Source of the DNA: an uncultured cyanobacterium
GTDB lineage: Bacteria > Cyanobacteriota > Cyanobacteriia > Cyanobacteriales > Nostocaceae
Assembly (NCBI GenBank): GCA_903903925.1
Contig: CAIVAU010000246.1
Span: forward strand, 1 to 63,384
Length of the DNA: 63,384 nt
Direction: 5' to 3'
The translations under genes and the position numbers were made by a program. Below, piece by piece: positions 35,421 through 44,741 of this stretch. The notes beneath the pieces were generated by a model that was not told the origin of the DNA, did not search any database, and worked only from the letters and a program-made list of their open reading frames with translations. Position 1 is the first letter of the stretch, and each line of letters begins with the position of its first letter.

Positions 35421-37211
35421 ATGACGCTTCCTATCCGTAACGTCGCTATTATTGCCCACGTTGACCACGGCAAAACAACCCTCGTTGATGCGCTTCTCAA
35501 ACAATCTGGTATTTTCCGCGAAGGGGAAGACGTTCCGGATTGTGTCATGGACTCCAATGCCCTTGAACGGGAACGAGGCATTACCATTCTCTCTAAAAAT
35601 ACAGCAGTTCACTACAGAGAAACGCTGATCAATATTGTTGATACTCCTGGACACGCTGACTTTGGGGGCGAAGTTGAACGGGTACTCGGCATGGTAGATG
35701 GATGTATCCTGATCGTTGATGCTAACGAAGGACCCATGCCCCAGACCCGCTTCGTGCTGAAAAAAGCCTTGGAAAAAGGACTGCGCCCCATTGTTGTTGT
35801 TAACAAAATTGACCGTCCCTCCGCAAATGCCTACGGTGCAATTGATAAAGTCTTGGATCTGTTCTTGGAACTAGGGGCAGATGAAGCTCAGTGTGATTTC
35901 CCCTATCTGTTTGCATCTGGTCTTTCAGGCTACGCCAAAAAGGACTTAGACGATGAACCTAAGGATATGCAACCGCTGTTTGAAGCAATTTTACGCCATG
36001 TCCCACCACCAATAGGTGATTCCAACAAGTCTTTACAACTGCAAGTCACAACCTTAGATTATTCAGAATATCTAGGACGAATTGTGATTGGTAAAATTCA
36101 CAATGGTACTATCCGCATGGGACAACCAGCGGCATTGGTGAAAGATACGGGGGACATTGTCAAAGGCAAAATCACCAAATTGATGGGCTTTGAAGGGCTA
36201 AGGCGGATTGACATGCCAGAAGCCTCTGCTGGCAATATCGTTGCTGTGGCAGGGTTTGCCGATGCTAATATTGGGGAAACAATTACCTGTCCCAACGAAC
36301 CGCAGGCATTGCCACTTATTAAAGTGGATGAACCAACCTTGCAGATGACCTTCGCGGTCAATGATTCGCCTTTTGCAGGTCAAGAAGGAAAGTTGGTGAC
36401 ATCGCGGCAAGTGCGCGATCGCCTGATACGAGAATTAGAAACCAACGTTGCTTTGCGGGTTGAAGAAACTGACTCACCAGAGAAATTCTTGGTTTCCGGT
36501 CGTGGTGAACTACACTTGGGGATCTTAATCGAAACCATGCGCCGTGAAGGCTACGAGTTTCAAGTGTCCCAGCCACAGGTGATTTACCGAGAAGTCAGTG
36601 GGCAGCCCTGTGAACCATATGAGTGCTTAGTACTGGACGTTCCTGAAGATGGTGTTGGTAGCACTATTGAACGACTGGGACAACGCAAAGGCGAAATGCA
36701 AGATATGCAAGTTGGTGGTAATGGACGTACCCAACTAGAGTTTGTCATTCCAGCCCGTGGATTGATCGGTTTCCGGGGTGAATTTATGCGGATGACACGG
36801 GGCGACGGGATCATGAATCACAGTTTCTTGGACTACCGTCCCCTGAGTGGCGATATTGAAGCCCGTAACAAAGGTGTTTTAATCTCCTTTGAAGAGGGCG
36901 TTTCTACCTTCTATGCAATGAAAAACGCAGAAGATAGAGGTCTGTTCTTTATTACTCCAGGCACCAAGGTTTACAGAGGCATGATTGTCGGAGAACACAA
37001 TCGTCCCCAAGACCTAGAATTGAATGTCTGTAAGACTAAGCAACTGACTAACCACCGCGCATCCGGCGGTGAGGAACTGGTGCAGTTGCAAGCGCCTGTA
37101 GATATGAGCCTGGAACGCGCTTTGGAGTACATTGGCCCAGATGAAATGGTGGAAGTCACTCCTCAGTCAATTCGTCTCCGCAAGGTGTCGAAGAAGTTGG
37201 TGAAACGTTAG
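35421..37211 (+). CDS. typA: Ribosome-binding GTPase TypA/BipA
   Basis: 596 residues, normal length. G1 is AHVDHGKTTL (about 12-21), G2 ERGITI, G3 DTPGHADFG and G4 NKIDRP; EF-Tu-like and BipA-specific domains follow, and the C-terminal NHRASGGEELVQL is diagnostic. It is a translational GTPase that binds the ribosome and aids 50S assembly and stress adaptation. Start ATG at 35421. It stands alone with its own upstream region. Confidence 0.98.
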   Translation: MTLPIRNVAIIAHVDHGKTTLVDALLKQSGIFREGEDVPDCVMDSNALERERGITILSKNTAVHYRETLINIVDTPGHADFGGEVERVLGMVDGCILIVDANEGPMPQTRFVLKKALEKGLRPIVVVNKIDRPSANAYGAIDKVLDLFLELGADEAQCDFPYLFASGLSGYAKKDLDDEPKDMQPLFEAILRHVPPPIGDSNKSLQLQVTTLDYSEYLGRIVIGKIHNGTIRMGQPAALVKDTGDIVKGKITKLMGFEGLRRIDMPEASAGNIVAVAGFADANIGETITCPNEPQALPLIKVDEPTLQMTFAVNDSPFAGQEGKLVTSRQVRDRLIRELETNVALRVEETDSPEKFLVSGRGELHLGILIETMRREGYEFQVSQPQVIYREVSGQPCEPYECLVLDVPEDGVGSTIERLGQRKGEMQDMQVGGNGRTQLEFVIPARGLIGFRGEFMRMTRGDGIMNHSFLDYRPLSGDIEARNKGVLISFEEGVSTFYAMKNAEDRGLFFITPGTKVYRGMIVGEHNRPQDLELNVCKTKQLTNHRASGGEELVQLQAPVDMSLERALEYIGPDEMVEVTPQSIRLRKVSKKLVKR

Positions 37212-37610
37212 TTCTTTCTGTACCGACGCCTTGAACCAAAGTCCTGGCTAAGAGTTCAAGTCTGTTAAAACGAACTTGAATTAAGTCCGTTGAAACAGAC
37301 TTGAGCTAACTTCAGCTATTAGACTAGTAGTCCATGTCATTAATTTTGATGGGTAGTGCGAGCCGGAAAGCTCGCTTTGTGAGCGAGACGCTCACACTAC
37401 GAACCCGTCAAAATTAATGACACAGAACACTAGGAATTTATATCATATCCCACTAATCACTTGCGATTAAGAATTAAGCGCGTCCGGTGCGTCTCCCCAT
37501 AGGAGTGCGTTATTCTGGTCGTAACTGTTTAGGCGAACCTGATATTATTTCTGGGCTAGTCTATGGTATAACCCAATGCTCTTGGGGGGCTTTCGGGGCG
37601 AGGAGGTTTG
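37212..37610. other. Intergenic region holding two repeat elements
   Basis: About 400 bp. It contains a direct/inverted AAGTCTGTT…AACTTGAATTAAGTCCGTTGAAACAGACTTGAG group (37250-37305), related to 44574-44618, and the long inverted repeat at 37336-37421. No gene is supported. The AGGAGG at 37601-37606 serves the next gene. Confidence 0.6.
37336..37421. repeat. 86-bp imperfect inverted repeat, MITE-like
   Basis: The left arm GTCATTAATTTTGATGGG…TAGTGCGAGC (37336-37362) pairs with the right arm GCTCACACTACGAACCCGTC… to 37421, with one mismatch and a small gap in the arms. The centre has its own stem (AGCTCGCT…AGCGAGAC). It could fold into one long hairpin. No transposase is encoded, and target duplications are not evident. 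Confidence 0.7.
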
Positions 37611-38810
37611 GTGATAGATTTTAGTAAATTACTCACTGAAAAAACTGACACGATAGTAGAGCGCTGGGTTCAGGCTGTGAGCATTGATCGCCAGATCGAG
37701 AGTACCGATCATCTCCCCCGTACATCTGTACAGGATCACATTCCCCAAGTTCTGACAGCGATGGCAACTGTGCTTTCTCAATCTCAGGACAATAATATCG
37801 AGTTGCTAGTCAGGGCGAGTTTGGAGCATGGTATTCTCCGAGCTGAGCAAGGGTTCGATCCATCTGAAATTGCACGAGAGTACCGTTTGCTGCGTCAAGA
37901 AATCTTTTCGACTCTAGCTGCTGACCTCCAATCAGCAGGAGGGACAGAAGTTCTGCGAGCCGTATTTGTGATTAATTCCGTCGTAGATGAAGCCATTGCC
38001 CAATGCTTTAGAAGCTACGTGGATGAGCGCTTGCGCGAACTCCAGCAGTTGCAAACCCAGATGACGCTGACCAATCAGGAACTAACTCGCTTAGTCAGAG
38101 CCAATCAAGACAACCTCTCTCAACTAGCTCATGAACTCAAAACTCCCCTGAACTCTATTATTGGCTACTCAGAGTTATTCTTGCGATCTTCACGACAGCA
38201 AGAAACGGAGATCAGAGACTCTTCTCCCAAGATAGAACATATTCAGCGCGTGCTACGCAATGGTAGACAGTTGCTCCGCCTAGTCAACGATACCCTAGAA
38301 CTCTCACGATCTGAGGTGGGAAAGATGCAACTGCATCTCGTACTAATAGATGTGCGCGTCGTGATTAATACCGCTGTGGAAGTCCTGGAACCTTTAGCTG
38401 CGGCGAAAAAGTTACGGGTGGTCATTGAGTGCGATCGCGCCCCCACCCAAGTGCTAACAGACCCCTTGCGGTTACAACAAATTGTCATGAATCTGTTAAG
38501 CAATGCGATTCGCTACACAGAATCGGGAACCGTTCAATTAATGTGTGAGTCGATATCATATGACCAATGGTTGATAGCGATCTCTGATACAGGAGTGGGG
38601 ATTCCACCAGAAGATCATCCGCGTGTTTTTGAACCCTTCTATAAAGTGAACACGACAAGCCTTCACTCACCTGAGAGTACCGGACTAGGATTGGCAATTG
38701 TCTCGCAGTTAGTAAAACTACTGCAAGGCAAAATTGATCTGGTTTCCCAGGTGGGGATTGGTTCGACTTTCACTGTCATCTTGCCAATGTTCGTCAAAAC
38801 TTCTGATTGA
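37611..38810 (+). CDS. Sensor histidine kinase with RsbRD-type N-terminal domain
   Basis: 399 residues from GTG 37611, 4 bases after a perfect AGGAGG; a TTG at 37608 is less likely. The N-terminal 140 residues match the RsbRD_N sensor fold (IVERWV…DHIPQVLTAM…GFDPSEIAREYRLLRQEIF). The kinase core has QLAHELKTPLNSIIGYSE (phospho-His near 174), N box MNLLSNAIRYT, G1 ISDTGVGIPPED, F box FEPFYKV and G2 GLGLAIVSQL. All catalytic boxes are present. It is soluble, with no membrane segment. No response regulator is nearby, so it is an orphan kinase. Confidence 0.92.
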   Translation: MIDFSKLLTEKTDTIVERWVQAVSIDRQIESTDHLPRTSVQDHIPQVLTAMATVLSQSQDNNIELLVRASLEHGILRAEQGFDPSEIAREYRLLRQEIFSTLAADLQSAGGTEVLRAVFVINSVVDEAIAQCFRSYVDERLRELQQLQTQMTLTNQELTRLVRANQDNLSQLAHELKTPLNSIIGYSELFLRSSRQQETEIRDSSPKIEHIQRVLRNGRQLLRLVNDTLELSRSEVGKMQLHLVLIDVRVVINTAVEVLEPLAAAKKLRVVIECDRAPTQVLTDPLRLQQIVMNLLSNAIRYTESGTVQLMCESISYDQWLIAISDTGVGIPPEDHPRVFEPFYKVNTTSLHSPESTGLGLAIVSQLVKLLQGKIDLVSQVGIGSTFTVILPMFVKTSD

Positions 38811-38819
38811 TAGCGCTGT

Positions 38820-39017
38820 TTATAGCAATCCACGATGTCCTGTGAAAACCACCTTACCATCTAAATTTGGACTGTCTTCAATTAACTGGATCAATTCATC
38901 AATTGTATCTTCACCATATTCTACTCGAAACCGTCGTAAATCATTCTCTTCAATTAAGGGTAATAGTTCTAAATTACGATAAGCTTCTTGAAACGACTTG
39001 AGTAGATCTTCAGTCAT
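38820..39017 (-). pseudogene. N-terminal fragment of a P-loop ATPase
   Basis: 65 residues (MTEDLLKSFQEAYRNLELL…) ending GKVVFTGHRGLL. The GHRG motif normally continues as GxGKST in this cyanobacterial P-loop protein group, but here the frame stops two codons later, next to the histidine kinase end. The gene has lost its catalytic part. The N-terminal piece still starts with ATG at 39017, so a short peptide could be made. Confidence 0.6.
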
Positions 39018-39182
39018 AAAAAAATTAACTTGTACTACAGTTAATTATCGCCTATTCTCCTACAACTGGAAATGCAAACTGATAGTTTTTAGTCTCACCT
39101 TAATCCTCGTGTCTTGGTAGATTAAATGTATTTTTTTTTACAAATAAGGTATTTACGTGCCGCGTTCCCGTAGGGTAAATAT

Positions 39183-39264
39183 ACCCTACTCCCTGCTCCC
39201 TGCTCCCCCCGCCCTGCTCCCTATTCCCTGCTCCCTGCTCCCTGCTCCCTGCTCCCTCTTGTTT
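39183..39264. repeat. STRR heptamer array, CCCTGCT unit
   Basis: About ten copies of CCCTGCT with CCCTACT and CCCTATT variants and one irregular CCCCCCG piece, in a 335-bp gap upstream of ftrC. Confidence 0.93.
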
Positions 39265-39351
39265 CCAGAAAGGGGGAGATCAACCCAGTGATAGTACTCT
39301 GAGGCTGAGGTACAATGCTAAGAAATATTTAAATTATGAGCATTTGAGTTT

Positions 39352-39717
39352 ATGATCTCACCGGAAGTTAACACAATATCCACTGATAAAAGTCTAGAGG
39401 CAATGCGGCATTTTTCAGAACAATACGCCAAGCGCACTGGAACGTTCTTTTGTTCTGAACCTTCTGTAACGGCAGTTGTGATTGAAGGACTTGCTAAGCA
39501 TAAAGATGATCTGGGTGCTCCTTTGTGTCCCTGTCGCCATTATGAAGACAAACAAGCAGAGGTAAATGCTGCTTTTTGGAACTGTCCCTGTGTCCCAATG
39601 CGAGAGCGCAATGAATGCCACTGTATGCTGTTCCTCACTCCAGACAATGAGTTTGCAGGTGACAAGCAGGAAATATCCTTAGAAACCATCAAACAAGTAC
39701 GAGACGGTATGGGATGA
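39352..39717 (+). CDS. ftrC: Ferredoxin-thioredoxin reductase, catalytic chain
   Basis: 121 residues. The diagnostic cysteines are CPC (59-61), CPC (78-80) and CHC (89-91), which ligate the [4Fe-4S] cluster and form the redox-active disulfide. The enzyme passes electrons from photosystem-I-reduced ferredoxin to thioredoxin, turning on Calvin-cycle enzymes in light. The variable chain is not in this window. It overlaps the next gene by four bases (ATGA), suggesting coupled translation. Start ATG at 39352. Confidence 0.97.
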   Translation: MISPEVNTISTDKSLEAMRHFSEQYAKRTGTFFCSEPSVTAVVIEGLAKHKDDLGAPLCPCRHYEDKQAEVNAAFWNCPCVPMRERNECHCMLFLTPDNEFAGDKQEISLETIKQVRDGMG

Positions 39718-40097
39718 TCGAAAGCGTGCCTCAAGAGTTTTGGCAAGGTGTAGAGCAGTTCAATGCTGGGGAGTTCTATACCTGCCATGATACCTTAGAG
39801 GCTCTGTGGATCGAAGCAGCAGAGCCAGAAAAAACTTTTTATCAAGGCATTTTGCAAATTGCTGTAGCGCTTTATCATTTGGGTAACCGCAACTGGCGTG
39901 GTGCAGTCATTTTGCTGGGAGAGGGAAGCTACCGTCTGCGCCGTTACCCATCGGTTTACAGTGGCATTGTTGTAGACGAATTGTTAGATCAGAGTGCGGC
40001 ATTGTTGAGTATCCTACAACAAACCGAGCCAGAATTGTTAGTCACTCTTGATCAGGATCAAGCATTGCTTTTACCCAGAATTGCGCGGATAGACTAG
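39714..40097 (+). CDS. DUF309 domain protein
   Basis: 127 residues. Matches DUF309: FNAGEFYTCHDTLEALWIEAAEPEKTFYQGILQIAVALYHLGNRNWRGAVILLGEGSYRL. Proteins of this family have an unknown role; the fold is all-helical with a conserved HD-like Cys-His-Asp (CHDTLE). The 4-base overlap with ftrC suggests co-translation and a link with redox control, but this is inference from position. Confidence 0.9.
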   Translation: MIESVPQEFWQGVEQFNAGEFYTCHDTLEALWIEAAEPEKTFYQGILQIAVALYHLGNRNWRGAVILLGEGSYRLRRYPSVYSGIVVDELLDQSAALLSILQQTEPELLVTLDQDQALLLPRIARID

Positions 40098-40259
40098 TAT
40101 TTCGGCTGGTAGCGAAACCTTAAAGGCAAGGAAAGCGTCTATAATTCTAAGTCAACAGATACACTCAAAGAATTCAGAGTGTGCATTTTATCTTTTACCT
40201 AAGCCAGAAAAGACTTGAGATAATTAAGGATACAAGTCGAAAATATAGCTAAATTTCTT

Positions 40260-40772
40260 ATGATACCCAGCTATCAATTCCCGAAATTTCAAACTCATCG
40301 CGTTCATCGCGTTGCTTTAGCTTTGATGCTACCAGCTGCACTGGTGGGGGCGATCGCCTTGCCCATGAAGATGGAAACTGCTACTGCACAACCCTCTGGG
40401 CAAAATCGCGCTTTGACGATCCGCTCAGACCATGAAGAATATGACTCCAAAAACCAAGTAGCAACAGCTCGGGGCAATGTACAAATGTCCTATCCAGCCC
40501 GTGGGATTCAAGCAACAGCTGCCCAAGCTCAATACTTCAGCAAGGAACGTCTGATTATTCTCAGCGGTAACGTCTACATTTTGCAAAATGGGGGCAATAG
40601 TATCCGAGGTGAGAAGGTTACCTATCTGATTGACGAAGGGCGATTCATTGCTCAACCTCAAGCCAACCAACAGGTAGAATCCACATATATTGTGAATGAT
40701 ACCAACCCTGACGACCAAGCTACTGCGCCCGCTCCAACAACACCCGCATTGAAGCGCCGATCTCCTCGTTAA
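40260..40772 (+). CDS. lptA: LptA/OstA-like periplasmic lipopolysaccharide transport protein
   Basis: 170 residues. A signal segment VALALMLPAALVGAIALPM precedes a beta-jellyroll domain of OstA/LptA type: ALTIRSDHEEYDSKNQVATARGNVQMSYPARGIQATAAQAQYFSKERLIILSGNVYILQNGGNSIRGEKVTYLID. The DHxEYDxxNxVATARGNV motif is typical. It carries lipopolysaccharide across the periplasm between the inner-membrane LptB-FG complex and the outer membrane. It is the first gene of a three-gene group with lptB and the LptF/G permease. The last 25 residues are Pro/Ala/Thr-rich. Confidence 0.87.
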   Translation: MIPSYQFPKFQTHRVHRVALALMLPAALVGAIALPMKMETATAQPSGQNRALTIRSDHEEYDSKNQVATARGNVQMSYPARGIQATAAQAQYFSKERLIILSGNVYILQNGGNSIRGEKVTYLIDEGRFIAQPQANQQVESTYIVNDTNPDDQATAPAPTTPALKRRSPR

Positions 40773-40825
40773 AATTACCCCACAAGCGGCGCACCACCCC
40801 TTATAAATGGAAGAAACACATCTCC

Positions 40826-40864
40826 ATTCCTAACTCCTAACTCCTAACTCCTAACTCCTAACTC
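40826..40864. repeat. STRR heptamer array, CCTAACT unit
   Basis: About five copies of CCTAACT between lptA and lptB. Confidence 0.93.
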
Positions 40865-40900
40865 TCGTTCTAGCCCCCACTCCCCATCACGAGGTCTGTT

Positions 40901-41629
40901 GTGAAAATTGTCTTAGAGAACATTCACAAATCCTACGGGAAGCGACTTATTGTCAATCGTGTTAACATTTCTGTTGCTCAAGGTGAAATAGTCGGGTTAC
41001 TAGGTCCAAATGGAGCTGGTAAAACAACAACTTTTTACATTGCGACAGGTTTAGAGAAACCAGATCGGGGAACGGTCTGGTTAAATAACGAGGATATCAC
41101 TGCATTACCAATACATAAAAGGGCACACTTAGGTATTGGTTATTTAGCGCAGGAAGCGAGTATTTTTCGCCAACTGAGTGTGAGAGAAAATATCTTAGTG
41201 GTGTTAGAACAGACTAAAGTACCACGTTGGCAATGGTCACGTCGAGTAAAGACTTTATTGGAGGAGTTTCGGTTGGAAAAACTAGCAAACAGTAAAGGAA
41301 ATCAACTGTCTGGTGGTGAACGACGCCGGACAGAATTAGCAAGAGCCTTAGCATCTGGAAGAGAAGGACCAAAATTTTTATTTCTGGATGAGCCATTTGC
41401 TGGAGTTGATCCAATAGCCATCTCAGAAATTCAGCAGATTGTGGCGAGACTGCGCGATCGCGACATAGGTATCCTAATCACGGATCACACCGTCCGGGAA
41501 ACCCTTGCGATCACAGATCGCGGATACATCATGCGCGAGGGACAAATCCTTGCTGCCGGTACGTCCAAAGAACTTTACAATAATCCCTTAGTGCGGCAAT
41601 ACTACTTGGGTGATAATTTCCAGATTTAG
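40901..41629 (+). CDS. lptB: Lipopolysaccharide export ABC transporter ATP-binding protein
   Basis: 242 residues. Walker A GPNGAGKTTTFY (about 36-47), Q loop, signature LSGGERRRTELARAL (about 135-149), Walker B FLFLDEPFAGVDP and switch His in TDHTV. LptB is the ATPase that powers lipopolysaccharide extraction by the LptF/G permease, whose gene follows. GTG start at 40901, after the TCACGAGG leader. Confidence 0.96.
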   Translation: MKIVLENIHKSYGKRLIVNRVNISVAQGEIVGLLGPNGAGKTTTFYIATGLEKPDRGTVWLNNEDITALPIHKRAHLGIGYLAQEASIFRQLSVRENILVVLEQTKVPRWQWSRRVKTLLEEFRLEKLANSKGNQLSGGERRRTELARALASGREGPKFLFLDEPFAGVDPIAISEIQQIVARLRDRDIGILITDHTVRETLAITDRGYIMREGQILAAGTSKELYNNPLVRQYYLGDNFQI

Positions 41630-41698
41630 ATATTTGTCTAATCTGCAAGGCATTTCTTGCTACAGTGCCAATGCTCCATGCCCCATGTTCCAGGCTCC

Positions 41699-42871
41699 AT
41701 GACTAAAATATATAAGTCTTTCAACATTCTCCATTCTCTGATCCCTTCAATCATGGATCGGTATCTGATGAGCGAATTGCTACCACCGTTTTTATTTGGT
41801 GTTGGGGCTTTCTCTTCACTTGGCATAACAATTGACGTTATGTTTGAACTCATACGGAAAATTGTGGAACGTGGGCTACCCATAAGCATTGCCGTAAATG
41901 TTTTTTTATTAAAGCTGCCATATGTTATCGTTTACGCTTTCCCCTTATCCACGCTGCTAGCTACGTTGATGACCTACAGTCGTCTTTCGAGCGAGAGCGA
42001 ACTGATTGCTCTACGTGCCTGTGGGGTAAGTGTCTATCGCATGGTTCTAACTGCTGTGATCTTGAGTTTTGTGGTCACAGGAATGACATTTGTATTTAAT
42101 GAGCAGATTGTCCCAGCAGCAAATTACCAAGCGACTATGACCTTAGAGCAAGCCTTAAAGTCAGACAAGCCAACTATTGCTCAGCAAGATAACTTCCTCT
42201 ATCCTGAAAAGCGGGAAGTCAAACAACCAGATGGTACTACGCAAAAGATCCTGAGTCGCTTGTATTACTCCGATCAATTTGATGGTAAGCAGTTCAATGG
42301 TCTAACGATTATAGATCGTTCCACACAAGGTGTGAATCAAATTGTCGTAGCACAAGCAGGTAAATGGAATCCATCACAAAATATCTGGGATATTTACAAC
42401 GGCACAAGCTACATAGTAGCGCCTGATCGGTCTTATCGCAACATTTTGCTGTTTAAACATCAAACCCTGAAATTACCTCGCACAGCGTTTGATCTGGCAG
42501 AAAAAACTCGAGACTACGGTGAGATGAATATTGCCCAAGCTTTAGAACAACTGCAAGTTGTGCGTCTCAGCGGTGATGAGCAAAAAATTCGTAAACTCGA
42601 AGTTAGGATTCAGCAAAAAGTTGCCCTACCGTTTGTATGTGTTGTTTTTGGCTTAGTTGGTGCAGCTATGGGAACCATCCCACAGCGTACAGGGCGAGCC
42701 ACAAGTTTTGGTATCAGTATTATAATTATTTTCACTTACTATTTATTTTACTTTATTAGTGGTGCAATGGCAGAAGCTGGTATCTTTGCTCCCTTCATCG
42801 GGGCTTGGTTGCCCGACTTTTTGTTTTTAGGCATCGGGATGTTGTTATTGAGGCGAGTAGCACAAAGATGA
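41699..42871 (+). CDS. LptF/LptG family permease
   Basis: About 390 residues. Six membrane segments are in the usual YjgP/YjgQ layout: MDRYLMSELLPPFLFGVGAFSSLG, a cytoplasmic LRACGVSVYRM coupling region, a periplasmic jellyroll (about 130-270), and three C-terminal segments ending LFLGIGMLLLRRV. ATG 41699 or ATG 41753 are preferred over 41657, which reads through a repetitive CATG-rich leader. It works with LptB in the inner membrane. Only one permease is seen, which would have to act as a pair with itself or with a distant homologue. Confidence 0.9.
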   Translation: MTKIYKSFNILHSLIPSIMDRYLMSELLPPFLFGVGAFSSLGITIDVMFELIRKIVERGLPISIAVNVFLLKLPYVIVYAFPLSTLLATLMTYSRLSSESELIALRACGVSVYRMVLTAVILSFVVTGMTFVFNEQIVPAANYQATMTLEQALKSDKPTIAQQDNFLYPEKREVKQPDGTTQKILSRLYYSDQFDGKQFNGLTIIDRSTQGVNQIVVAQAGKWNPSQNIWDIYNGTSYIVAPDRSYRNILLFKHQTLKLPRTAFDLAEKTRDYGEMNIAQALEQLQVVRLSGDEQKIRKLEVRIQQKVALPFVCVVFGLVGAAMGTIPQRTGRATSFGISIIIIFTYYLFYFISGAMAEAGIFAPFIGAWLPDFLFLGIGMLLLRRVAQR

Positions 42872-42873
42872 AG

Positions 42874-43028
42874 AGGGAGCAGGGAGCAGGGAGCAGGGAG
42901 CAGGGAGCAGGGAGCAGGGAGCAGGGAGCAGGGAGCAGGGAGCAGGGAGCAGGGAGCAGGGAGCAGGGGAGCAGGGAGCAGTGGAGCAGGGAGCAGGGAG
43001 CAGGGAGCAGGGAGCAGGGAGCAGGGAG
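42874..43028. repeat. STRR heptamer array, GGGAGCA unit
   Basis: About 20 copies of GGGAGCA over 155 bp, with three irregular units (GGGGAGCA, GTGGAGCA, GGGAGCC). It begins immediately after the permease stop codon. Confidence 0.97.
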
Positions 43029-43168
43029 CCGTGGAGGAAAAATTGTGCTTATGGCTAATGACTAATAAGTATTAAGCGGCTAACATGGAGTCTAAACTCT
43101 ATGTTAGCTGCGCTAAAGGTTTGCGCTTAAGTATTAATACTTTCAAATAAATTCAAATATTGTCACCT

Positions 43169-44272
43169 ATGTCACGCCGTTATTATCCCCCCGCCTCCTT
43201 ACGCTTTCTCAAAGCTAGATTATGGAATTTAGCACGACCTAGTTTTTGGGTAACAGCAATTTTTCTATCTCTAATAGGGTTGTTAATTAAAGAATACTGG
43301 ACAAACCCAGATTTTTTCACTCAACAGCGAAAACCACAAGTTGCTTCACACCAGTCGGCTGATCCCTCACTCTCAGAAGAAGACAAAGCCATTGCAGCAG
43401 ACATAGATAGCTTACCAGTTCTATACAATGATGTTGAGCACACAGCAAGCACTTCCCAAGAAAAAACTCAACTGACCAACAGCAAAAACTTATCAAACGA
43501 TTTAGGTCAGGTTGGGACAAGTCACGCTCAATCTAATCCTAGCGGGGATACTGTTAATTCCTCGTCCGCCCCAAAGATAGAAAATCCTTTTCTGGCACAA
43601 GCAGAAAATTTATTGAAAGGAAATGTCTATTCCTCAACTGCATCACCTATCCAGCCTGGAGTAGTCCCAACTGCATCATCTACCCAGCCTGGGGTCGTTC
43701 CAACTTCCCTTGGTTTGGGTGTGGGATCACCAAATCAAAGCAACTATAGTCAAAGTGCTTCCCCAGTCAGCCCTTCACAAACAACAATAAATAATCCATC
43801 GACAACCCAGAATCTGCCGAGCTTTAATAGCAACACAACTTCAATTGGATCAAATTCCTACGTTGGGCAATCACTACCTACTAATAACTCACCCAGCCAA
43901 ATTACACCAGCAATGACTGGAGTAAGTAGAGATACCCTGACTCCCAATACTGTAACGGGCTATACTCAGCCTCAACCAACAACCCAGCTGCAGAATCCCT
44001 ATTCAAGCCTCAATCCCTATTCAGATCTCCAATCACATTACCAAGGTTCTAACCGATTTTCAAATAGGTATAATAATTTAAGTAGTGGTCAAGCATTCCC
44101 TAGCACAGTACCATCAAACTCTGTGGTCTCACCCGCTACCTATGCTGCACCTACTTACACGACACCCTACTATCCCCAGACTCAGAGTTCAGGAGTTGTT
44201 ACTCCTTCTTATCCAGCAGTAACTAATAATTATGGTTATTCTGGCTCGCAGCAGCCCGCTCAAATCCCATAG
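43169..44272 (+). CDS. Membrane-anchored, Ser/Pro/Gln-rich protein of unknown function
   Basis: About 367 residues from ATG 43169; the in-frame TTG at 43160 has no advantage. A basic N-terminus (SRRYYPPASLRFLKARLWNLAR) precedes one membrane segment (FWVTAIFLSLIGLLI, about 30-45). The rest is low-complexity and Asn/Gln/Ser/Pro/Thr-rich, with a near repeat of QPGVVPTAS (about 170-190) and several YS-rich stretches. It is predicted to be disordered outside the membrane. No domain is recognised. Its neighbour lptF/G is separated by an STRR array, so operon membership is doubtful. Confidence 0.7.
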   Translation: MSRRYYPPASLRFLKARLWNLARPSFWVTAIFLSLIGLLIKEYWTNPDFFTQQRKPQVASHQSADPSLSEEDKAIAADIDSLPVLYNDVEHTASTSQEKTQLTNSKNLSNDLGQVGTSHAQSNPSGDTVNSSSAPKIENPFLAQAENLLKGNVYSSTASPIQPGVVPTASSTQPGVVPTSLGLGVGSPNQSNYSQSASPVSPSQTTINNPSTTQNLPSFNSNTTSIGSNSYVGQSLPTNNSPSQITPAMTGVSRDTLTPNTVTGYTQPQPTTQLQNPYSSLNPYSDLQSHYQGSNRFSNRYNNLSSGQAFPSTVPSNSVVSPATYAAPTYTTPYYPQTQSSGVVTPSYPAVTNNYGYSGSQQPAQIP

Positions 44273-44741
44273 TACAATCTGTCATATCCTGGCATGACTC
44301 TTGTAAATTTTTTTGAAAAAATCGAGTGATTTTCTGTTATATTATTTATTGATATAAAGTATTTGCGTGCTAGTTGCTGTGTCAATCAGGGCTATTTTCT
44401 TCTACAATGTTTGGCGACAAGCGAATCCTAAAGTCTACACAACCCACAAGCCGTGCGTCATAAATTCCTAGTCTAATAGCTTCCTCCTCTCTCCCTTTAA
44501 CTACGTTAAGGATTGGTCGGAGGACGCAACAAAATAACCGCGCTTAAGAAGAAGGGGAATCCCACGAAAGAAGGTTGAAACGAACTTAAACGAGCGTCCG
44601 TTTCAATTGACTTGAGATCTTAACCACGAATGCGCCTTCAATGCGTCTGGTTGGAATGAAATAGCCCTGCTATGTCTATTTAATCACAAGGATGCCAGCT
44701 TAATTGGTGTCCTGCCAGGTGACGTTCTACCAAAAAAACTA
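44273..44741. other. Gene-free region with a dispersed repeat
   Basis: 470 bp. A repeat at 44574-44618 (GGTTGAAACGAACTTAAACGAGCGTCCGTTTCAATTGACTTGAG in outline) resembles 37250-37305. No coding sequence is supported. Confidence 0.5.

Noticed and set aside
42805..43065. Open frame giving REQGAGS repeats
   Set aside because: It is the GGGAGCA array translated; no start context, no family, and it overlaps the end of the permease gene.
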